This document shows, in pieces, positions 13,378-13,950 of a stretch of DNA of 13,950 nt. The DNA is from an uncultured Collinsella sp. (GTDB lineage: Bacteria > Actinomycetota > Coriobacteriia > Coriobacteriales > Coriobacteriaceae), in NCBI GenBank assembly GCA_900544845.1, contig UQWV01000048.1, forward strand, positions 1-13,950. The letters run 5' to 3'. Made by a program: the position numbers and the translations under genes. Numbering within the stretch: the stretch's first letter is position 1; every line of letters starts with the position of its first letter. The notes below the pieces were generated by a model that saw nothing but the letters and a program-made list of their open reading frames with translations, was not told the DNA's origin and did no database searches.

Positions 13378-13950
13378 TTACTCCTCGGTGCTCTCGGCCG
13401 TATCGGCCGCAGCATCCTCGGGCGCCGCTTCGGGCTCCGGTGCGGGGCGCTTCTCGCCACCGTAGGTCACCGTCACCATCGCGGAACGCAGGATGCGATC
13501 CGCCATGCGGTAGCCCTTCTGGTACACATCGTTGACGGTCTCGTCGTACTGCGATGCGTCCTCGACGCGACCCACAGCCTGGTGCTCGAGCGGATCGAAC
13601 GCCTCGCCCTTGGGGTCGATGGGCTCAACGCCCTCATGCGCAAACACGTCGAGCAGCTTGGCATGTACCGCGTCAACGCCATCGACGAACTGCTTAAAGT
13701 CGTCGGAAAGCTCTTGGCTGCGGGCATGGTCGATCGCGCGCTCGATATCGTCGATCACCGGCAACAGCGCGGTGACAAGCTTCTCGGTCGCGCGCTCGCG
13801 CTCGGCGATACGCTCATTGGCGGTGCGGCGACGGAAGTTCTCCCAGTCGGCCTGCAGACGAGCGGTGCGCTCCGTGGCGTCCTTTGCCTTGTCCTCGGCG
13901 GCCTTCTGAGCCTCTGCCGCAGCATCGAGCTCGTTGCGCACGTCGGCAAG
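13378..13950 (-). CDS. grpE: Nucleotide exchange factor GrpE, 5' partial
   Basis: GrpE is the homodimeric factor that releases ADP from DnaK and acts as a thermosensor. The frame is open to the window edge (the GTG at 13941 is an internal Val codon), so the N-terminus is missing; 190 residues are visible. They start in the long coiled coil, with the family segment LQADWENFRRRT and the conserved LLPVIDDIERAI helix. The C-terminal beta domain follows (GVEPIDPKGEAFDPLEHQAV, then VYQKGYRMADRILRSAMVTV), with all the usual Gly and hydrophobic positions. The tail is a low-complexity Pro/Ala/Glu stretch of about 30 residues, common in actinobacterial GrpE. It is presumably preceded by dnaK outside the window and is followed by a strong hairpin and dnaJ. 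Confidence 0.96.
   Translation of the reverse strand, partial: LADVRNELDAAAEAQKAAEDKAKDATERTARLQADWENFRRRTANERIAERERATEKLVTALLPVIDDIERAIDHARSQELSDDFKQFVDGVDAVHAKLLDVFAHEGVEPIDPKGEAFDPLEHQAVGRVEDASQYDETVNDVYQKGYRMADRILRSAMVTVTYGGEKRPAPEPEAAPEDAAADTAESTEE

Overview
The window looks like chromosomal DNA from a high-GC Gram-positive gut actinobacterium, most likely a Collinsella-type member of the Coriobacteriia. This assignment is an inference. It rests on an actinobacterial heat-shock layout (grpE, dnaJ, a MerR-type hspR, and clpB nearby), strong G/C preference at third codon positions, and intergenic hairpin repeats of a kind I associate with Collinsella. There is no rRNA, tRNA or phage gene, and no transposase in the window.

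Layout: (1) 1-1203 (+), the 3' part of a membrane-anchored protein of unknown function. (2) 1248-2600 (-), a DUF4143-type AAA ATPase that converges on it; its promoter lies inside a set of repeated dyad operators (2609-2697). (3) 2809-3006 (-), a 65-residue Pro/Lys-repeat protein, followed upstream by clpB (3138-5765, -), which has its own terminator. (4) 5766-8852, an accessory patch: two paralogous signal-anchored proteins (6213-6884 and 8163-8852, both -) flank an unrelated exported protein (7119-7787, +). Each paralog has the same three-dyad repeat array after its 3' end, and four copies of a terminator-like hairpin are scattered between the genes. (5) 9102-11402 (-), an aconitase-superfamily hydratase, with a large stem-loop just after its stop codon. 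(6) 11815-13950 (-), the distal part of a heat-shock operon read grpE, dnaJ, hspR, closed by a nested terminator hairpin at 11682-11767. grpE runs off the window, and dnaK is presumably beyond it.

ClpB, GrpE and DnaJ form one functional group: GrpE and DnaJ drive the DnaK cycle, ClpB works with DnaK to dissolve aggregates, and HspR is the expected repressor. No canonical HspR (HAIR) or CIRCE operator was found by eye in front of clpB. The most unusual material is the repeat architecture at 5940-8160. The two copies of the dyad array differ by at least one paired, stem-preserving change. The block shared between copies runs into the last 39 codons of the upstream gene, where the two proteins suddenly become almost identical.
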